Assembly (NCBI GenBank): GCA_016791325.1
Contig: JAEUMU010000132.1
Span: 1-16,935, forward strand
Source of the DNA: Hyphomonadaceae bacterium
GTDB lineage: Bacteria; Pseudomonadota; Alphaproteobacteria; Caulobacterales; Aquidulcibacteraceae
Direction: 5' to 3'
DNA length: 16,935 nt
Shown here: one piece after another, positions 14,487 through 16,935 of the stretch
Position numbering within the stretch: position 1 is the stretch's first letter
Layout of the letters: the number at the start of each line of letters is the position of its first letter
Translations under genes and position numbers: made by a program
The notes under the pieces: generated by a model
The model's input: the letters and a program-made list of their open reading frames with translations, nothing else
Told to the model about the DNA's origin: nothing
Databases searched by the model: none

Positions 14487-14606
14487 GCTGCGCGAGGAAT
14501 CGCGGCGGCGTATCCGTTTCACGTCAACAACAAAGGCAGGTGGAGGACTCAGCAAAATCCGCGTCAAGATTTCGGCCCGTGAACGATTGCCGCCGCGAAT
14601 CGCGCC
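14487..14606 (+). promoter_or_regulatory. dnaB upstream region with three GANTC sites
   Basis: This 120-base gap must contain the dnaB promoter, since a terminator precedes it. GANTC, the CcrM methylation site of Alphaproteobacteria, occurs at 14497-14501 (GAATC), 14546-14550 (GACTC) and 14597-14601 (GAATC), much denser than in the rest of the window. A purine-rich AGGTGGAGGA is at 14538-14547, too far from the start to act as its Shine-Dalgarno. I see no clear -35/-10 pair. Confidence 0.45.
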
Positions 14607-16079
14607 ATGGTCCCGGCGATGACGAGCCAACCATCGCTCCCGCTTTCAGCCCCAGCCGCGGCGCCGCAACCGCGCGCCATGCCCCATGACCTTGAGGCCG
14701 AACAAGCGCTGCTCGGCGCCATCCTGCACGATAACGAGACCTACAACCGCATCACGCCGCAGCTGCAAGACAAGCATTTCTACGATCCGGTGCACGGGCG
14801 CATCTTTGCGGCATGCGTTGAGCGTATCGCGCGCGGCGAGCTTGCCGATGGCGTGACCCTGAAGGAGCGCTTCACGCGCGACGGCGGCATTCAGGAGATC
14901 GGCGGTGCGATCTATTTGATGAAGCTGCTCGATGCGGCCGCGCCCCTCTCCGCGCAGGCGCAATCCTATGCGCAGCTGATCTATGATTTGGCGTTGCGGC
15001 GCGAACTTATCCGTATCGGCACGGTGATTACCGATCTCGCAGAAAATCCGCCCGACGACCACAAGGCCAGCGACATCATCGAAGAAGCTGAGCGCACGCT
15101 GTTCACATTGGCCGAAACCGGGACCGGGCACCGCGGCTTCCAGGATTTCAAGAGCGCAATCACCGCTTCCATCGAAGTTGCGACAGCGGCGAAAAACCGG
15201 GGCTCTGACGTTTCCGGGATCGGCACCGGCTTTCGCGATCTCGACCATTTGCTGGGCGGTCTGCACAAATCTGACCTGATCATCCTCGCCGGGCGCCCTT
15301 CCATGGGCAAAACCGCGCTGGCGCTGAATTTGGCGATGAACGTTGCGCGGGCGAAGCAGAAGGCCGGCAAAAGCACCGAGCATACGGGTGGCACGGTCGG
15401 GTTCTTCTCGCTGGAAATGTCCGGCGAACAATTGGCCACGCGCCTGCTCTCGGATTTCGCAGGCATCGAATCCCACCGCATTCGTCAGGGCAAGATCGAC
15501 ACGGGCGAGTATGGCCGGCTGGTCGACGCCGCCGCCGAGTTGCACACGCTGCCGCTCCACATCGATGAAACCGGAGGCATTTCCATCGCCCAGCTGCACA
15601 GCCGGGCGCGCCGGCTCAAACGCACATCGGGCCTCGATCTGGTGGTGGTGGACTATCTGCAGTTGGTGACGACGAGTTCACGCAAGAGCGATGGGCGTGT
15701 GCAGGAGGTGAGCGAGGTCACCCAAGGGCTGAAGGCGCTGGCCAAGGATCTGCACGTGCCGGTGATCGCGCTCTCACAGCTCTCGCGGCAAGTGGAATCG
15801 CGCGACGATAAACGCCCGCAGCTCTCCGACCTGCGCGAATCTGGCTCTATCGAGCAGGACGCCGATATCGTCATGTTCGTCTATCGCGAGGAATACTATC
15901 TAAGCCGCGCCGAACCCGAGCGCGGCACCGAAGCGCACATGACCTGGCAGGCTAAGAAGGACGCCGTTGCCAATCGCGCCGAGCTGATTGTAGGCAAGAA
16001 CCGCCACGGCCCCATCGAAACGGTGCATCTCAATTTCCACGGCCAGTTCACCCGCTTCAGCTCCATCTCCCGCGCCTAG
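14607..16079 (+). CDS. dnaB: Replicative DNA helicase DnaB
   Basis: Hexameric 5'-3' helicase of the replication fork, partner of DnaG primase. It has 490 residues with the start at 14607; an ATG at 14619 gives 486, and neither has a good Shine-Dalgarno. The N-terminal domain (about 26-130) begins with PHDLEAEQALLGAIL. The RecA-like domain has Walker A GRPSMGKT (229-236), FFSLEMSGEQLATRLL (266-281), Walker B LDLVVVDYLQL (343-353), ALSQLSRQVESR (388-399) and DLRESGSIEQDAD (408-420). No intein is present, unlike in some dnaB genes. The gene is set off from rplI by a terminator, followed almost at once by alr, the usual alphaproteobacterial order. Confidence 0.97.
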   Translation: MVPAMTSQPSLPLSAPAAAPQPRAMPHDLEAEQALLGAILHDNETYNRITPQLQDKHFYDPVHGRIFAACVERIARGELADGVTLKERFTRDGGIQEIGGAIYLMKLLDAAAPLSAQAQSYAQLIYDLALRRELIRIGTVITDLAENPPDDHKASDIIEEAERTLFTLAETGTGHRGFQDFKSAITASIEVATAAKNRGSDVSGIGTGFRDLDHLLGGLHKSDLIILAGRPSMGKTALALNLAMNVARAKQKAGKSTEHTGGTVGFFSLEMSGEQLATRLLSDFAGIESHRIRQGKIDTGEYGRLVDAAAELHTLPLHIDETGGISIAQLHSRARRLKRTSGLDLVVVDYLQLVTTSSRKSDGRVQEVSEVTQGLKALAKDLHVPVIALSQLSRQVESRDDKRPQLSDLRESGSIEQDADIVMFVYREEYYLSRAEPERGTEAHMTWQAKKDAVANRAELIVGKNRHGPIETVHLNFHGQFTRFSSISRA

Positions 16080-16080
16080 A

Positions 16081-16935
16081 CTGGCGCGGCTGCGCGTCGA
16101 CCAAGAGGCGATCGCTGAGAATTGGCGCTTCTTCAAGAAACGCGCGCCCAGCGCGGCGGTTGCGGCTGTCGTGAAGGCAAACGCGTACGGGCTCGGCGCC
16201 GATGATGCGGCGCGGACGCTGGCGAAGGCGGGGGCGCGTGTTTTCTTCACCGCCACCGCGAACGAGGCGCTGGCCGTGCGCGCAGCGCTTGGCGAGGGAC
16301 CGCAAATTCTGGTGCTGAACGGGCCCGGCGATAATGACGCGGGCGAGTTCGGCGCGGCGAAACTGACCCCGGTTTTGAACTCGCTGGCGCAGATCAAACT
16401 TTGGGCCGCGCGCGGCCCTGCGGCGCTGCACATAGATACGGGCATGAACCGTTTAGGTGTCGGGCCGGAGGAAATGGCGCAAGCGGCGGTGGCGCTCAAG
16501 GGCGCTTCGTTGGTGCTGGTGATGAGCCACCTCGCCTGCGGGTCGACGCTCGATCACGCAATGAACGGCGTCCAACGCCAGCGCTTCATCGATGCGGCCA
16601 GCCTTTTCCCGAAAGCTCCCCTGAGCCTCGCAGCGACAGCGGGCGCGTTGATGGGAGCGGACTATCATTTCGATCTAATCCGCCCCGGTGTCGGGTTGTA
16701 CGGATCGGCGGCGCTCGACAGCGGCAATCCCCCGCTCGCGACGGCGGCGACCATTGACGCGCCGATCTTGCAGGTGCGCGAGGTGGAGGCTGGAGAAACG
16801 TTCGGCTACGGCGCCACCTGCACCGCACCGCGGAGAATGCGCGTCGCTACCGTCGCGCTCGGTTACGCTGACGGCTACTTGCGGACGCTATCGGGCCGTG
16901 GCTATGGCTTCTTGGCGGGAGCCAGACTCCCCATT
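16081..16935 (+). CDS. alr: Alanine racemase, N-terminal part (3' end outside window)
   Basis: PLP enzyme that interconverts L- and D-alanine for peptidoglycan. About 285 residues are visible of roughly 360. Counting from the CTG at 16081, the PLP-binding lysine is Lys32 in VVKANAYGLG. HIDTGMNRLG, MSHLACGS, RPGVGLYG, FGYGATC (expected catalytic tyrosine) and LGYADGY follow in the normal order. The start is a problem: in this frame there is no ATG, GTG or TTG between a TAG at 15991-15993 and the GTG at 16171, which directly precedes the PLP lysine. The homologous N-terminus (RLARLRVDQEAIAENW) begins at about 16078, so CTG at 16081 or 16090, one or ten bases past the dnaB stop, is the best guess. 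A non-AUG start further upstream inside dnaB, or a sequence error, are alternatives. The family assignment itself is secure. Confidence 0.9.
   Translation, partial: MARLRVDQEAIAENWRFFKKRAPSAAVAAVVKANAYGLGADDAARTLAKAGARVFFTATANEALAVRAALGEGPQILVLNGPGDNDAGEFGAAKLTPVLNSLAQIKLWAARGPAALHIDTGMNRLGVGPEEMAQAAVALKGASLVLVMSHLACGSTLDHAMNGVQRQRFIDAASLFPKAPLSLAATAGALMGADYHFDLIRPGVGLYGSAALDSGNPPLATAATIDAPILQVREVEAGETFGYGATCTAPRRMRVATVALGYADGYLRTLSGRGYGFLAGARLPI

Noticed and set aside
1..16935. CRISPR arrays, tRNA/rRNA genes, insertion sequences, phage or attachment sites
   Set aside because: Looked for on both strands; no regularly spaced repeats, no cloverleaf or rRNA signatures, and no transposase or integrase frame were found.

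Overview
The window is a GC-rich, densely packed chromosomal segment of an alphaproteobacterium. Its gene order, extended ribosomal proteins L9 and S6 and lptD-surA-pdxA-rsmA linkage fit a Caulobacterales/Hyphomonadaceae-like lineage. That placement is inferred from gene content only; there is no rRNA in the window. Nearly everything is core genome, except a two-gene protein-sorting cassette at about 11.08-13.02 kb.

Layout. (1) 1-3846, plus strand: an envelope/housekeeping operon with the 3' end of lptD, then surA, pdxA and rsmA. LptD and SurA serve outer-membrane assembly, PdxA makes the PLP precursor and RsmA dimethylates 16S rRNA. (2) 10889-3843, minus strand: a nine-gene run fabD, a DUF1697 gene, fabG, acpP, fabF, mltG, yicC, gmk and a small lipoprotein gene. 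It combines type II fatty-acid synthesis with cell-wall and nucleotide functions. Runs 1 and 2 converge and overlap by 4 bases at their stop codons, with no room for a terminator. (3) 11078-13015, plus strand: a small VPEID-CTERM-type exported protein followed by a fused exosortase/CPBP intramembrane protease (XrtE type). (4) 13160-14430, plus: rpsF-rpsR-rplI with a structured leader and a strong intrinsic terminator. (5) 14607 to the end, plus: dnaB and the 5' part of alr.

The accessory system is the XrtE/VPEID-CTERM pair. The substrate has a signal peptide, a CX4C segment, a run of 15 glycines, an APEID sorting motif, a membrane helix and a basic tail. The enzyme next to it carries both the exosortase Cys/Arg/His triad and the CPBP Glu-Glu/His/His motifs. 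After processing, the exported product would be only about 30 residues. The substrate's Shine-Dalgarno sequence lies inside a perfect inverted repeat, which suggests translational control. XrtE and VPEID-CTERM are described families; the minimal poly-glycine substrate and its RNA hairpin are the parts I would treat as possibly undescribed.

Other points of interest: a perfect 17-bp tandem duplication at the fabD/DUF1697 junction that creates a five-codon minicistron ending on the next gene's start codon; an alanine racemase frame without a usual start codon; and three GANTC sites clustered upstream of dnaB.
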